Assembly: GCF_005771495.1 (NCBI RefSeq)
Contig: NZ_VAUW01000005.1
Coordinates: 1-64,000, forward strand
Source: Maribacter sp. ACAM166
GTDB taxonomy: Bacteria; Bacteroidota; Bacteroidia; Flavobacteriales; Flavobacteriaceae
DNA: 64,000 nt
Direction of reading: 5' to 3'
Below the pieces are notes generated by a model that had not been told where the DNA came from, did no database searches, and worked only from the letters and a program-made list of their open reading frames with translations. A program made the translations under genes and the position numbers. Numbering within the stretch: position 1 is the stretch's first letter; each line of letters begins with the position of its first letter. Positions 54,361 to 64,000 of this stretch are shown here, piece after piece.

Positions 54361-55230
54361 TTACTTTCTGATGGGATTATTTTGAATTAAGTCTATATAT
54401 AGATTCACTTTTTTCTTCAAATCTTTTCTATGTGAAATGAAATCCAAGAAACCATGTTCTAATAAAAACTCAGAGGATTGAAAGCCCTCAGGTAATTCTT
54501 TACCAGTGGTGTCTTTAACAATACGAGGGCCTGCAAAACCAATTAATGCTCCTGGCTCTGCAATATTGATATCACCAAGCATTGCATACGATGCCGTTGT
54601 ACCACCAGTTGTAGGGTCTGTGCAAAGAGATATGTATGGAAGTCCGGCTTCTGATAACTGCGCTAATTTTGCAGATGTTTTAGCAAGCTGCATCAACGAA
54701 AGCGCAGCTTCCATCATACGGGCGCCACCAGACTTGGAAATCATCATAAATGGTGTCTTCTTCTTAATGGCGTAGTCAATACCACGAGCAATTTTCTCAC
54801 CAACAACACTTCCCATTGAGCCACCAATGAATTTAAAATCCATACAACAGATTACCATATCCTTTCCAAATGACTTACCGAATCCTGTTCTAACAGCATC
54901 TTTTAGTCCAGTTTTTTTCTGTGCTGCCTTTAACCGTTCTACGTATTTTTTGGTGTCTTCGAATTTTAAAGGATCTTTCGATGTCAGCTTCTCATCAAGT
55001 TCAGTAAACTTATTGTTATCAAACAAAATTTGGAAGTATTCTTTACTTCCTATTCTAACATGGTAATCATCTTCTGGACTAACATAAAAGTTTTTGGCCA
55101 GATCTTCAGACTCAACAATCTTGCCTGTGGGTGATTTGTACCACAGGCCTTTTGGAGTGTCTTTTTTTTCTTCGGTAGAAGTCTGTATTCCCTTTTCTTT
55201 TCTTTTAAACCAAGCCGTCATATTGTCCAT
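54361..55230 (-). CDS. accD: Acetyl-CoA carboxylase carboxyltransferase subunit beta, zinc ribbon without cysteines
   Basis: A 289-residue crotonase-fold subunit that, with AccA, moves carboxyl from biotin to acetyl-CoA in fatty acid synthesis. The core is intact: [37 protein letters not shown] and [20 protein letters not shown]. The N-terminal region that normally holds four zinc-binding cysteines reads [10 protein letters not shown] and [10 protein letters not shown], with Ser or other residues in their place. The fold is probably kept without zinc. It is 22 bp downstream of fbaA. Confidence 0.95.
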   Translation of the reverse strand: MDNMTAWFKRKEKGIQTSTEEKKDTPKGLWYKSPTGKIVESEDLAKNFYVSPEDDYHVRIGSKEYFQILFDNNKFTELDEKLTSKDPLKFEDTKKYVERLKAAQKKTGLKDAVRTGFGKSFGKDMVICCMDFKFIGGSMGSVVGEKIARGIDYAIKKKTPFMMISKSGGARMMEAALSLMQLAKTSAKLAQLSEAGLPYISLCTDPTTGGTTASYAMLGDINIAEPGALIGFAGPRIVKDTTGKELPEGFQSSEFLLEHGFLDFISHRKDLKKKVNLYIDLIQNNPIRK

Positions 55231-55252
55231 TTTCAGGTTATCGTAAAGTCTG

Positions 55253-56320
55253 TTATAACGTATTAACGTTATTTAAGTCCTCAAACGCTTTTTTCAAACG
55301 ATCGATGAAAGTAATTTCTCCTTTTCTTAACCAAACTCTTGGGTCATAGAATTTTTTGTTAGGCTCATCAGCCCCATTAGGGTTTCCTATTTGAGCTTGT
55401 AAATAGTCTTTATTGTCTTGAACATAATCGCGAACTCCCGCAAGAAACGCATATTGCAAATCTGTATCGATGTTCATTTTTATAACACCGTAGCTGATAC
55501 CTTCTCTAATTTCTTCTACTGTAGAACCAGAACCACCGTGGAATACAAAATCGATATGGTTATGTTCAACACCGTATTTTTTAGTAATATATTCTTGAGA
55601 ATTCTTAAGGATTTTAGGGGTTAATTTCACGTTACCAGGCTTGTACACCCCGTGAACGTTTCCAAATGCAGCAGCAATTGTAAATCTTGGACTTACTTTA
55701 GAAAGTTCCTCATATGCATATGCTACTTCTTCTGGTTGCGTATATAGTTTAGAATCATCAACATCTGAGTTGTCAACACCATCTTCTTCACCACCTGTAA
55801 TACCTAATTCGATCTCTAGCGTCATGTTCATTTTGCTCATACGCTCTAAGTATCCTTTGCAAATTTCAATGTTCTCTTCTAAAGGCTCTTCAGAAAGGTC
55901 AATCATATGCGAGCTAAAAAGAGATTTACCTGTTTCAGCAAAATGCTTTTCACTAGCATCTAACATACCATCTATCCATGGCAATAATTTTTTAGCACAG
56001 TGATCTGTATGTAAAATAACAGTTGCACCATATGCCTCTGCCAATTGATGTATATGCTTTGCTCCAGCTACAGCACCTAATATTGCTGCTTTCTGGCCTT
56101 CATTTGATAGTCCTTTGCCAGCATTAAACTGTGCGCCACCATTAGAAAACTGAATGATTACAGGTGCGTTCAAGTTAGCCGCAGTCTCTAAAACACCATT
56201 AATAGTGTCAGATCCTATAACGTTTACAGCAGGTAATGCAAACCCTTTTTCCTTTGCGTAATTGAATATTGCTTGAACTTCGTCTCCGGTAGCAACTCCC
56301 GGTTTAATATTGTGAGCCAT
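55253..56320 (-). CDS. fbaA: Class II fructose-bisphosphate aldolase
   Basis: A 355-residue zinc-dependent aldolase of glycolysis and gluconeogenesis, long (type A) form. The zinc-ligand and catalytic regions are visible: [15 protein letters not shown] with the Asp-His pair, [50 protein letters not shown] and [14 protein letters not shown]. Full length. It is followed by accD in the same transcription unit. Confidence 0.97.
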   Translation of the reverse strand: MAHNIKPGVATGDEVQAIFNYAKEKGFALPAVNVIGSDTINGVLETAANLNAPVIIQFSNGGAQFNAGKGLSNEGQKAAILGAVAGAKHIHQLAEAYGATVILHTDHCAKKLLPWIDGMLDASEKHFAETGKSLFSSHMIDLSEEPLEENIEICKGYLERMSKMNMTLEIELGITGGEEDGVDNSDVDDSKLYTQPEEVAYAYEELSKVSPRFTIAAAFGNVHGVYKPGNVKLTPKILKNSQEYITKKYGVEHNHIDFVFHGGSGSTVEEIREGISYGVIKMNIDTDLQYAFLAGVRDYVQDNKDYLQAQIGNPNGADEPNKKFYDPRVWLRKGEITFIDRLKKAFEDLNNVNTL

Positions 56321-56380
56321 AATTAATTGGTCTATTAGTTTCTAAAAAAATGTGGAACAAAAGTAATAAAACAATTATAT

Positions 56381-58939
56381 TTAAAACGGATAGTTGATGC
56401 CTATTTGTAAAACAGAGTTGGCAAAATTATAATCCTTAAACCATCTTTCAGATTGTATTTCGGCCGGGTTGTACGTCTTAAAACCTAAATCTAAACGAAA
56501 GAGAAAATAGGTGAAATCGTACCGTATGCCAAGTCCAGTCCCCAATGCGATATCTTTTAACGACGCTAGGGTATCAAACGTAGCATTAGGGTCTTCAACA
56601 TTGTCGAAAACATTCCAAATATTTCCGGCATCAGCAAAAATGGCACCATTAATATCACCGACGATCGGGAATCTATATTCTAGATTTAAGGAGAATTTTA
56701 GGTTAGCTTCATTAAAATCGTTAACCGCTGAAACACTGCCAGGACCCAATGAATATGGAAACCACGCTCGGTTATCATTAGAGCCACCAGCAAAATAGCT
56801 GCGTACAAAAGGAATGTTGTCAGAATTTCCATAAGGTATTGCCATACCAAAGAAAGCTCTTGCTGCCAAAACGTTTGAGCGTGAAAGGTCCCAGTATTTT
56901 ACATATTCGAATTCGTTCTTTATATACTGTGAAAAGGGCACGCCAAAGACCAATAACTGTTCTTTGTCATTTTTATTAAAGGGAACAAAACTTGAAAAAG
57001 CTGATAAAAGATTACCCGCACTTTCAAGTTTCCATCTAAATTTATAAAAATTATTATCTATAATTCCATTTCTATTTGTTTTGTTGAATGTATAGTTGGT
57101 GGCAAAAATTAAATTGTTCTCCGTTAAGCGTTTTCTTCTTTCTTCTAAACGTGTTACATCATTAAAGTCTGATGTTGTCGAGGATATAGTTCTATTCTGT
57201 ATTGCATTTATAAATCCAGTAGTCCCTGCAGGTATTATCAACTTTGGGTCTGTAGGGTCTGATTCGTTTTCAAAAAATGCTGATAGTAGTGGGTCGATGT
57301 GGTAGCTGTCGGCAATATCATCCAATCTTTCAAACGTATTTCGATACACATTAAAAAACCGATTACTATTTACATTACGAACAAATTGTATATTCAATAG
57401 TTCAACATTATGGTTTACGAAGTCACTAGGAACCCAATTATAGCCTAAAACAGTTTTAAAAGTCTGCTTGTCAAGCCCGATGTTATTTTGAAAACTCGTC
57501 CCTATAGCAATTCGAGTCTTAGGCAATGAATAATTAGGTATTATTTTAGAGGTGTTAACGAACGGAAACCAAATACGTGGAAAATCAAGGGTGATATCTC
57601 CGCCGATCTCTGAAAAGTAATTTGCTTCAAAAGTAGAATTACTTAAAAGACCGTAAGCACCATCAGCAGAAATACTTAAATTTTCCGCCCCTTTGAAAAT
57701 ATTTCGAATGAGTAGGGTAGTGCCTAAGCCAACTCCTAATCTTCGAAGATTAGAACGACTTACTTCAAAATTTGTACCTAATGAATATTTAGATTTTGGA
57801 GCTAGGTAGATGTTGGTATTTACCTTATTTCCAATACTATCTGCTTCAAAAATTATATTCGGATATTTAAAAATATTTAGGGCATTTAATTGTCTTGAGG
57901 TTCTTATTTTATCAACATCCCTGTAAGTGCTGTCTTTCTTGAAAAAGATGGTGTTAGCCAATGTTTTTGGTTTAATATCAAAATTAGGGGAATAGTGAAT
58001 AGTATAGTCTCCATAATTTACTGTTCTAATGGTGTCTATAATACTTGTTGATAGATAATCTGTATAAACATTTATCTTGTTTATTTTTTCAACCTTGTAC
58101 GCAGATGTAGTTACTTCATTCTCTCCCCGGGTCTTTAGGTTACCAATGTTTAACGTAATATTCATCTTTTGGTCATCGGTAGACCTGACGGTATCTCTTA
58201 AAATATCAAAGGTAATGGAGCTTTCTTGGAAATTACGGATACCGCTATTTCTGAAAATACTGGTTAAGCGTTCACGCTCTTTGTTAAAATTAGATAAATC
58301 GAACTGCTGACCCTCTTTTACGAGTGAGGTTGTTGAATTTAGAAAATATAGCGAATCAATAGCTGTTGATGAAATATCATTAGCAAGGGAGTCAATCATA
58401 TAGGGATTACCTAGTTCTATGTGGTAATTGACTTTCGCCTTTCTATTATGTTTTAGGGTGTCTATTTCATAACTCGTGTTATTCGTAAAATAACCCTTCC
58501 CTTGATAATATGCACTTAGCCTAGCAAGGCTTAATCGTGTTCTTGTCGTGTCTAAAACAGTAGGTGCTTCACCAATATCTTTTAGCCAATTACTTAGGCC
58601 TTTGACTAAAAAAGATTCCCCTAAACGCTCAACTTGCTTGGCAGATAATATTTTATCCAACTTTCTCTCCCTGTTCTTCTTTTTATACAGCCAGGCGTTA
58701 AAGGATGAGTCTGGATTTTCCTTTGCTAAATTGTATAAGTTGAGTCTTAGTGGGTACCCTAATACAGTTGAATTAGGTTTTTGGTAAATAAGACTTTCAA
58801 GTTCCTCGTTGTTAATTTTTATGGAATCTGCGTAAATGGTGTTTTTTAGAACCAGATATTCATCTTGCTCAACTTTTTTAAGTGAGTTGCAGGAAAGCAA
58901 GACTATTGCCAGTAGGGATAATAAGCTTAATTTAGCCAT
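56381..58939 (-). CDS. tamL: TamL-type outer-membrane lipoprotein (BamA/TamA superfamily)
   Basis: An 852-residue protein with a lipoprotein signal (MAKLSLLSLLAIVLLSC) when started at 58939; the upstream ATG at 58978 would put 13 extra residues before it. POTRA-like segments (about 20-330) precede a 16-stranded barrel domain. Late motifs FVRSYFAGGSNDNRAWFPYSLGPG and ANLKFSLNLEYRFPIVGDINGAIFADAGN are typical of the Omp85 superfamily. It likely inserts or transports proteins or lipids at the outer membrane with TamB, whose gene is not nearby. Confidence 0.88.
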   Translation of the reverse strand: MAKLSLLSLLAIVLLSCNSLKKVEQDEYLVLKNTIYADSIKINNEELESLIYQKPNSTVLGYPLRLNLYNLAKENPDSSFNAWLYKKKNRERKLDKILSAKQVERLGESFLVKGLSNWLKDIGEAPTVLDTTRTRLSLARLSAYYQGKGYFTNNTSYEIDTLKHNRKAKVNYHIELGNPYMIDSLANDISSTAIDSLYFLNSTTSLVKEGQQFDLSNFNKERERLTSIFRNSGIRNFQESSITFDILRDTVRSTDDQKMNITLNIGNLKTRGENEVTTSAYKVEKINKINVYTDYLSTSIIDTIRTVNYGDYTIHYSPNFDIKPKTLANTIFFKKDSTYRDVDKIRTSRQLNALNIFKYPNIIFEADSIGNKVNTNIYLAPKSKYSLGTNFEVSRSNLRRLGVGLGTTLLIRNIFKGAENLSISADGAYGLLSNSTFEANYFSEIGGDITLDFPRIWFPFVNTSKIIPNYSLPKTRIAIGTSFQNNIGLDKQTFKTVLGYNWVPSDFVNHNVELLNIQFVRNVNSNRFFNVYRNTFERLDDIADSYHIDPLLSAFFENESDPTDPKLIIPAGTTGFINAIQNRTISSTTSDFNDVTRLEERRKRLTENNLIFATNYTFNKTNRNGIIDNNFYKFRWKLESAGNLLSAFSSFVPFNKNDKEQLLVFGVPFSQYIKNEFEYVKYWDLSRSNVLAARAFFGMAIPYGNSDNIPFVRSYFAGGSNDNRAWFPYSLGPGSVSAVNDFNEANLKFSLNLEYRFPIVGDINGAIFADAGNIWNVFDNVEDPNATFDTLASLKDIALGTGLGIRYDFTYFLFRLDLGFKTYNPAEIQSERWFKDYNFANSVLQIGINYPF

Positions 58940-58993
58940 GTCGTTTTTGGAGCAGAGTGCCATCCTCATAGAAATCAAAAATACATTATTTGA

Positions 58994-59713
58994 ATGGTTG
59001 TCAAAAGTGAATTGAAACTTATCAAAAGTCTACAACATAAAAAATACCGAAATGAACACGGTCTATTTGTTGTTGAAGGTAAAAAGGTGGTAGAGGAAGT
59101 TATAAACTCTAAAATAAAACTGCATAAATTATTTGCGGTAGCGCCTGAAAAAATACAATTAGAGGGTGTGCAAACCTTTTCAATCTCTAATAAGGAGCTA
59201 AGTCAGGTAAGTAGTCTTAAAAGTCCAAACGGGTTTATAGGTGTTTTTTATATACCCAAACTAGAGGAGGAAATAGTATCAGATTGGATTTTAGTACTTG
59301 ATGGTGTTCAGGACCCCGGTAATTTAGGAACAATAATTCGACTCTGCGATTGGTTTGGTGTAACCGATATCGTCTGCTCATTAGAAACTGTTGATTGTTA
59401 TAATTCAAAGGTACTTCAAGCAACTATGGGTTCAATTACACGAGTTAATATCCATTATAGAGCTATAGATTCTTTTCTAAATACAACGAAACTACCTGTT
59501 TTTGGAACATTTGTGGATGGCGCTAGCGTAAAGGATTCAAAATTACCGAAAAAGGGAATCATGATTATGGGCAATGAAGGAAAAGGAATTTCTGATTTGG
59601 TTGCCAAATTTTGTACAGATAAATTGGCAATACCTCAATTTGGTAATAGCACTACAGAAAGTTTGAACGTAGCATCTGCAACAGCCATCTTACTTCACGA
59701 AATACGAAGATAA
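58994..59713 (+). CDS. TrmH/SpoU-family RNA 2'-O-methyltransferase
   Basis: A 239-residue SPOUT enzyme with an N-terminal substrate-binding domain (HKKYRNEHGLFVVEGKKVVE) and the trefoil-knot catalytic domain. The three motifs are VLDGVQDPGNLGTIIRLCDW with the conserved Asn and Arg, IMIMGNEGKGISDLV and IPQFGNSTTESLNVASATAI. It resembles RlmB and TsnR, which methylate 23S rRNA; the exact base cannot be told. It is divergent from tamL, with a 54-bp shared promoter region. Confidence 0.93.
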   Translation: MVVKSELKLIKSLQHKKYRNEHGLFVVEGKKVVEEVINSKIKLHKLFAVAPEKIQLEGVQTFSISNKELSQVSSLKSPNGFIGVFYIPKLEEEIVSDWILVLDGVQDPGNLGTIIRLCDWFGVTDIVCSLETVDCYNSKVLQATMGSITRVNIHYRAIDSFLNTTKLPVFGTFVDGASVKDSKLPKKGIMIMGNEGKGISDLVAKFCTDKLAIPQFGNSTTESLNVASATAILLHEIRR

Positions 59714-59753
59714 AATAGCTTTTAATTGGCTATCGAATTCAAGAATAATATTT

Positions 59754-59913
59754 TACTGACTACTGACTACTGACTACTGACTACTGACTACTGACTACTG
59801 ACTACTGACTACTGACTACTGACTACTGACTACTGACTACTGACTACTGACTACTGACTACTGACTACTGACTACTGACTACTGACTACTGACTACTGAC
59901 TACTGACTACTGA
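59754..59913. repeat. Tandem repeat of TACTGAC, 22.9 copies
   Basis: 160 bp of perfect 7-bp units run from just after the methyltransferase gene to one base before the porT stop codon. I see no variant unit. Perfect arrays of this kind change copy number by slippage. It separates two convergent genes and contains no hairpin of its own. Confidence 0.97.
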
Positions 59914-59914
59914 T

Positions 59915-60610
59915 TTATTCAAAAGTAAAATTGATGAATAACCCTCTTGTTTTCATTGACTCAATATTACCCGTCCATGGGCTATTTGGGTCTTGATCGG
60001 GCACAAGTTCATCCGTTATGGCAAAAACACCACGTATAGAAGGTGTGAATTTGAAATATTCTAAGTAGAAATCTATCCCAAAACCAAGTTCGTAATTATA
60101 CACCCATTTTTTCATTCTAAAGGTACCAGAGCTATTGTCGTCAGGACTAACTTCATTACTTCCTAAGTTAAGACTTCTTGAGCCCCCTCCAATTACAAAA
60201 GGTTTCCAGTTTCCAAATCTTTTGGCGCTTGCTTTTAGCAAAATAGGAAAATTGATATACGTTGATTTTACTTCTCTAATGGCATCACGCTCTTCATCAA
60301 ACCCTTGAAACCCCAAAACTCTTGAGCCATAATAAAGTCCAGGTTCAAAGCGTAAATCTAGAAACTCATTAATACGCAATTCCCCAATAAGGCCTACATT
60401 GAATCCAAAGCTCTTGCTAACCAAAATATCAGGTGCGTTTTCTTTATATTCAAATTTAAAATCATATTGATTAAAACCTAAGAAATATCCCCAGTTTAAG
60501 AATTTCTTATCCTCGTTTTGTTTATTCAATATGGGGTTTTCGTTGAATTGAGCGCTTAACGAAGTGGACATCAACAATAAGGTTAGGCTTATAAAAAACC
60601 ATTTCTTCAT
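59915..60610 (-). CDS. porT: PorT-family outer-membrane protein (type IX secretion)
   Basis: A 231-residue beta-barrel protein. Starting at 60610 gives a proper signal peptide (MKKWFFISLTLLLMSTSLSAQ); the longer frame adds nine basic residues. FLNWGYFLGFNQYDFKFEYK, LRFEPGLYYGSRVLGF and YINFPILLKASAKRF are typical of PorT, which type IX secretion and gliding require. It lies next to ubiE, the usual flavobacterial arrangement. The 3' end touches the 7-bp tandem repeat. Confidence 0.92.
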   Translation of the reverse strand: MKKWFFISLTLLLMSTSLSAQFNENPILNKQNEDKKFLNWGYFLGFNQYDFKFEYKENAPDILVSKSFGFNVGLIGELRINEFLDLRFEPGLYYGSRVLGFQGFDEERDAIREVKSTYINFPILLKASAKRFGNWKPFVIGGGSRSLNLGSNEVSPDDNSSGTFRMKKWVYNYELGFGIDFYLEYFKFTPSIRGVFAITDELVPDQDPNSPWTGNIESMKTRGLFINFTFE

Positions 60611-60665
60611 ATAACGTGGTTTACGATTGTACGACATCTAATTGAATATGCGAATTTAACTAAAG

Positions 60666-61403
60666 CTAGGAATCAGCCTTTTTTGCAATATAAATTGATG
60701 CCACCCCAAATGTTTGAGGCTTGTTCGTTACATCTATAAACCCGATTTCACGTAAAATATTGTTGAAGTTTTCACCATATGGAAAAACAGAAGCTGATTC
60801 GCTTAAATAGCCATAAGCAGAATCATCTTTAGAGAACAGTTTGCCAATTAGCGGAAGAATATATTTGGTGTATAATTTATATCCTTGTTTGTATGGTGTT
60901 TTTGTGGGCACTGACGTTTCTAATATAACCAAGAATCCGTTAGGCTTTAAAACACGAAGTATTTCAGACATACCTATTTCAAGGGTTTCAAAATTCCGTA
61001 CTCCAAAAGAGACTGTTACGGCATCAAAAGAATTATCATCAAAAACAAGGTTTTCGCTATCACCAACGACCATTTCTATATTGTTGTCAAGATTCTTGTC
61101 TTTCACTTTTTCTTTGCCAACGGCTAACATACCAGGAGAAATATCAAGGCCAATGATTTTTTTCGCGCCGGTGTTTACAAGTGCAATGGCTAAATCACCA
61201 GTTCCGGTGGCAATGTCTAATATTGAGTCGGGTTGTTCTTTTCTTAATATCTCGACAACTTTTTTACGCCATTTAATATCTATTCCAAATGAAATTACAC
61301 GATTTAGGCTATCATAATTTTTAGAAATAGTATCGAACATTTTAGTGACCTGTTCCTTTTTTCCAAGCTCTGAATCTTTATAGGGCGTAACTTTACGGGG
61401 CAT
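60666..61403 (-). CDS. ubiE: Demethylmenaquinone methyltransferase (UbiE/MenG)
   Basis: A 245-residue SAM-dependent methyltransferase for the last step of menaquinone synthesis. Blocks present are [36 protein letters not shown] (SAM motif I), [31 protein letters not shown] and [15 protein letters not shown] start at the ATG at 61403 (MPRKVTPY); the longer frame to 61442 has no support. It is 55 bp upstream of porT on the same strand. Confidence 0.96.
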   Translation of the reverse strand: MPRKVTPYKDSELGKKEQVTKMFDTISKNYDSLNRVISFGIDIKWRKKVVEILRKEQPDSILDIATGTGDLAIALVNTGAKKIIGLDISPGMLAVGKEKVKDKNLDNNIEMVVGDSENLVFDDNSFDAVTVSFGVRNFETLEIGMSEILRVLKPNGFLVILETSVPTKTPYKQGYKLYTKYILPLIGKLFSKDDSAYGYLSESASVFPYGENFNNILREIGFIDVTNKPQTFGVASIYIAKKADS

Positions 61404-61525
61404 TATTATGTTTTCTTTTTTGACAAAGATACAATATAGCAAATGCTTAATTCCTTTTTATTAAGTGCGGTTATAAGTTGAAGGGTTAAAGAGCTGAAAA
61501 CAAATAATAAACTAATTAAATTATG

Positions 61526-61533
61526 TAATTTTG
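61526..61533 (+). promoter_or_regulatory. Possible -7 box of the trkA-trkH promoter
   Basis: TAATTTTG matches TAnnTTTG and lies 105 bp before trkA. No clear -33 box is seen. If used, the leader would be about 98 bases long. Confidence 0.35.
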
Positions 61534-61637
61534 CCCCATAACAATTGCTATTGTTGTCAGGATTACTTTTGGGTATTATTATAGCTAAGAGTAGAACTTC
61601 TTTTCAATTCTTGATAGTTAGCGTTCTAATAAATTAA

Positions 61638-62987
61638 ATGAAAATTATAATCGCTGGAGCTGGGGAAGTTGGCTTTCATTTAGCTAAGTTACTATCTTAT
61701 GAATCACAGGATATTACCTTAATCGATAGTCAAAAGGAAAGTCTTGCTTACGCAGATAATCATTTGGATATACGGGTTTTAAAGGGTGATGCTACCTCTA
61801 TTTCGGTATTGAGAGATGCTCAAGTACAGAATTCTGATTTGGTTATTGCGGTTACTTCTTCAGAAACTACCAATTTAACACTATGTATGTTGGCAAAACA
61901 ATTGGGTTGTAAGCGTACTATTGCGAGAATTTCGAATACCGAATTTATTAAGCATAAGGAGTTATTAAGATTTTCAGAATTAGGAATTGATGAATTGATA
62001 TCTCCAGAAGCACTAGCAGCTACTGAAATTCAATTGCTGCTAAATAAGTCTGCTTTTAACGATACCTACGAATTTGAGGATGGAGAATTGATAATGGTGG
62101 GGGTATCCTTAATTAAATCTGCTACACTTGTGGGTAAAATGGTAAAGGAAGCGGCGAAAATTTTCCCAAAATTACATTTTATGCCTATAGCCCTTCAACG
62201 TACAGGCACGCAATATACGGTTATACCGAGAGGAGATACGTTGTTCAAAGAAGGTGATCAGGTTTATTTTATTACAGTAAAAGAAGGGGTTGATGAGCTT
62301 TACAAGCTTACGGGTAAGAAAAAAGCAGAAATTAAGAATGTAATGATATTAGGCGGTAGTAAGGTAGGGTATAAAACTGCCCGAGACCTTTGCGCCAATA
62401 AATTCAACGTTAAGCTTATAGAAAAAAACAAAGAAAAAGCATTTGATTTAGCCGATGAATTACCAAATGCGTTAGTCATTAATGGAGACGGTAGAAATGT
62501 TGAGTTATTGGAAGAAGAAAGTTTAGAATCTATGGATGCCTTTATTGCGGTAACCGGTAATTCAGAAACCAATATAATGTCATGCTTGGTGGCAAAATCT
62601 AAGTTTATCAAAAAAACGATTGCTTTGGTTGAGAACATGGATTATTTTCAACTCTCCCATTCTATTGGAATAGATACTTTGATTAATAAAAAGCTTTTGG
62701 CCGCTAACAATATTTTTAGACATATTCGAAAAGGTGAAGTAGTGGCATTGATGCGATTGAATAATTTAAATGCTGAAATTTTAGAATTTATCGTAAAAAG
62801 GAATTCTAAAGTAACAGGAGCAACTATTAGGGATTTAGACTTTCCTAAGCAGGCTACAATCGGAGGTGTTGTTAGAGATGGCGTAGGTCATATTGCCCTA
62901 GGGGGATTTAAAATTAAAGAAGGTGATCGAGTTGTTGTTTGTTGTTTACCATCTGAGATACCAAAAATAGAACGAATGTTCCTTTAA
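61638..62987 (+). CDS. trkA: Trk system potassium uptake protein TrkA
   Basis: A 449-residue peripheral regulatory subunit of the Trk potassium channel. It holds two copies of RCK-N plus RCK-C domains. The NAD-binding motifs are IIAGAGEVGFHLAKLL (about 3-18) and MILGGSKVGYKTARDL (about 235-250), each followed by an acidic residue that binds ribose. RCK-C domains show VIPRGDTLFKEGDQVYF and IKEGDRVVVCCLPSE. It is immediately followed by trkH. Confidence 0.96.
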   Translation: MKIIIAGAGEVGFHLAKLLSYESQDITLIDSQKESLAYADNHLDIRVLKGDATSISVLRDAQVQNSDLVIAVTSSETTNLTLCMLAKQLGCKRTIARISNTEFIKHKELLRFSELGIDELISPEALAATEIQLLLNKSAFNDTYEFEDGELIMVGVSLIKSATLVGKMVKEAAKIFPKLHFMPIALQRTGTQYTVIPRGDTLFKEGDQVYFITVKEGVDELYKLTGKKKAEIKNVMILGGSKVGYKTARDLCANKFNVKLIEKNKEKAFDLADELPNALVINGDGRNVELLEEESLESMDAFIAVTGNSETNIMSCLVAKSKFIKKTIALVENMDYFQLSHSIGIDTLINKKLLAANNIFRHIRKGEVVALMRLNNLNAEILEFIVKRNSKVTGATIRDLDFPKQATIGGVVRDGVGHIALGGFKIKEGDRVVVCCLPSEIPKIERMFL

Positions 62988-62988
62988 A

Positions 62989-64000
62989 ATGCGGCTTAAC
63001 TCAAGAATCATATTCCATTTAATGGGCCTTCTACTACTTTGTAACGGTGGTTTTATGCTTTTAGCAGCCGTTGTTAGTGGTATTTATCAGGATGGAGCTA
63101 CATTGAGTATTACATTGGCATCGATTACAACAATGTTTGTAGGTGTGTTTTCAATGTACTATACCAGAGGGCATAAAAAAGAAGTAAAACAGAAAGAAGG
63201 ATATATCATTGTAACTTTTGGGTGGATAGTCATGTCAATTTCAGGCATGTTGCCTTATTTATTCTCTGGCGCAATTCCTGACATTACAAATGCATTTTTT
63301 GAAACAGTATCGGGTTACACGACAACTGGCGCTTCAATTGTTGATGATATTGAAGCGATGCCCGAAGGTATTTTATTCTGGAGAAGCCTTACCCACTGGA
63401 TCGGAGGCATGGGTATTATTGTTTTGGCCATAGCGATATTACCATTATTAGGAATAGGGGGCATGCAGCTCTTTTCTGCTGAAGCTCCTGGGCCAAGTGC
63501 AGATAAATTACATCCTAGAATTACAGATACAGCTAAGCGTCTTTGGCTGATTTATTTTGGATATACAGTAGCAGAAACCATTCTATTGCGAATAGCAGGA
63601 ATGTCATTTTTTGATGCCATAAATCATGCCATGGCCACCCTGTCTACAGGTGGTTTTTCAACAAAAAATGCTAGTCTTGCCTATTGGAACGACCAACCGT
63701 TAATTCAATATATAGTTATCTTTTTCATGTTTCTAGCAGGGAGTAATTTTGTGTTGAGTTATTTTGCTTTTAAAGGTAGGTTTCAAAAAGTAATTAAAGA
63801 TGAGGAGTTTAAGTATTATGCAGGGTTCGTAATCATTTTCACTATCATTGTTGCTCTTGTTATTTATTTTAAAGCAAATATCACGGACATTACTCCGGGG
63901 TATCCAATGGTTTTAGGAAAAGTAGAAAGTTCATTTAGGCACGCACTATTTCAGATAGTTTCGGTCATTACCACAACCGGATTTGTTAGTGCAGATTTTA
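62989..64000 (+). CDS. trkH: Trk potassium channel subunit TrkH, 5' part
   Basis: The gene starts one base after the trkA stop (ATG at 62989) and runs off the window; about 337 residues are visible. It is an integral membrane protein of the TrkH/KtrB family. Selectivity-filter motifs of the pore loops are visible: SGYTTTGAS in the first, TLSTGGFSTKN in the second, and the start of the third (SVITTTGFV) at the very edge. Also typical is FWRSLTHWIGGMGIIVLAIAI. With TrkA it takes up potassium. Confidence 0.95.
   Translation, partial: MRLNSRIIFHLMGLLLLCNGGFMLLAAVVSGIYQDGATLSITLASITTMFVGVFSMYYTRGHKKEVKQKEGYIIVTFGWIVMSISGMLPYLFSGAIPDITNAFFETVSGYTTTGASIVDDIEAMPEGILFWRSLTHWIGGMGIIVLAIAILPLLGIGGMQLFSAEAPGPSADKLHPRITDTAKRLWLIYFGYTVAETILLRIAGMSFFDAINHAMATLSTGGFSTKNASLAYWNDQPLIQYIVIFFMFLAGSNFVLSYFAFKGRFQKVIKDEEFKYYAGFVIIFTIIVALVIYFKANITDITPGYPMVLGKVESSFRHALFQIVSVITTTGFVSADF

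Noticed and set aside
59754-59913. CRISPR array
   Set aside because: The 7-bp units follow each other without spacers; it is a simple tandem repeat.

Overview
The window is chromosomal DNA of a marine-type member of the Flavobacteriaceae (Bacteroidota), close in style to Maribacter or Zobellia; the genus is an inference. Signs are the low GC content, TAnnTTTG-type promoter boxes, a short primary sigma factor without region 1.1, the type IX secretion protein PorT, a TamL-type outer-membrane lipoprotein, a MurE with the meso-diaminopimelate motif DNPR, and intergenic palindromic repeats typical of this family.

Layout. 1-3.7 kb is a decayed region: the end of an IS1595-type element that cuts a glycosyltransferase gene, a metallophosphoesterase gene broken by an IS30 remnant, two small orphan genes separated by long imperfect palindromes, and two near-identical 123-bp repeats. 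3.7-5.1 kb carries engB and an alpha/beta hydrolase. 5.2-20.8 kb is a complete division and cell-wall (dcw) operon, mraZ-rsmH-ftsL-ftsI-murE-mraY-murD-ftsW-murG-murC-ftsQ-ftsA-ftsZ, preceded by seven GTG boxes on a 10-bp register that look like the MraZ operator. A terminator, a yqeY-like gene and tRNA-Arg(UCG) follow.

The 3' end of tRNA-Arg is the attachment site of an 8,664-bp integrative element (21446-30133) bounded by 24-bp direct repeats. Its core, all on the minus strand, is a tyrosine integrase, an RteC-family protein, an excisionase-like HTH protein, a small unknown protein and a replication-initiator-like protein. No relaxase or conjugation gene is present. Its cargo is a 480-residue protein with 20-residue leucine-rich-like repeats at the N-terminus and a PD-(D/E)XK-type nuclease domain at the C-terminus, two small lipoproteins, and a two-gene unit of unknowns. 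One of these unknowns recurs as two decayed copies at module borders. This cargo is the best candidate here for an undescribed system, possibly anti-phage; that function is inferred.

30.4-37.6 kb holds a formate/nitrite-type transporter and a regulator-MFP-RND-OMP efflux operon with a likely operator. 37.7-50.1 kb, all on the minus strand, holds ypdA-rpe, two large secreted proteins (a ten-motif BNR propeller and a propeller-cytochrome c), trmL with a VF530-type gene, a type I pullulanase and a secreted orphan. 50.5-58.9 kb is a minus-strand housekeeping cluster: rpoD, pnp, rpsO, accD, fbaA, tamL. The right end has an rRNA methyltransferase-like gene, a 7-bp tandem repeat of about 23 copies, porT, ubiE/menG, and trkA-trkH for potassium uptake, with trkH cut by the window edge.
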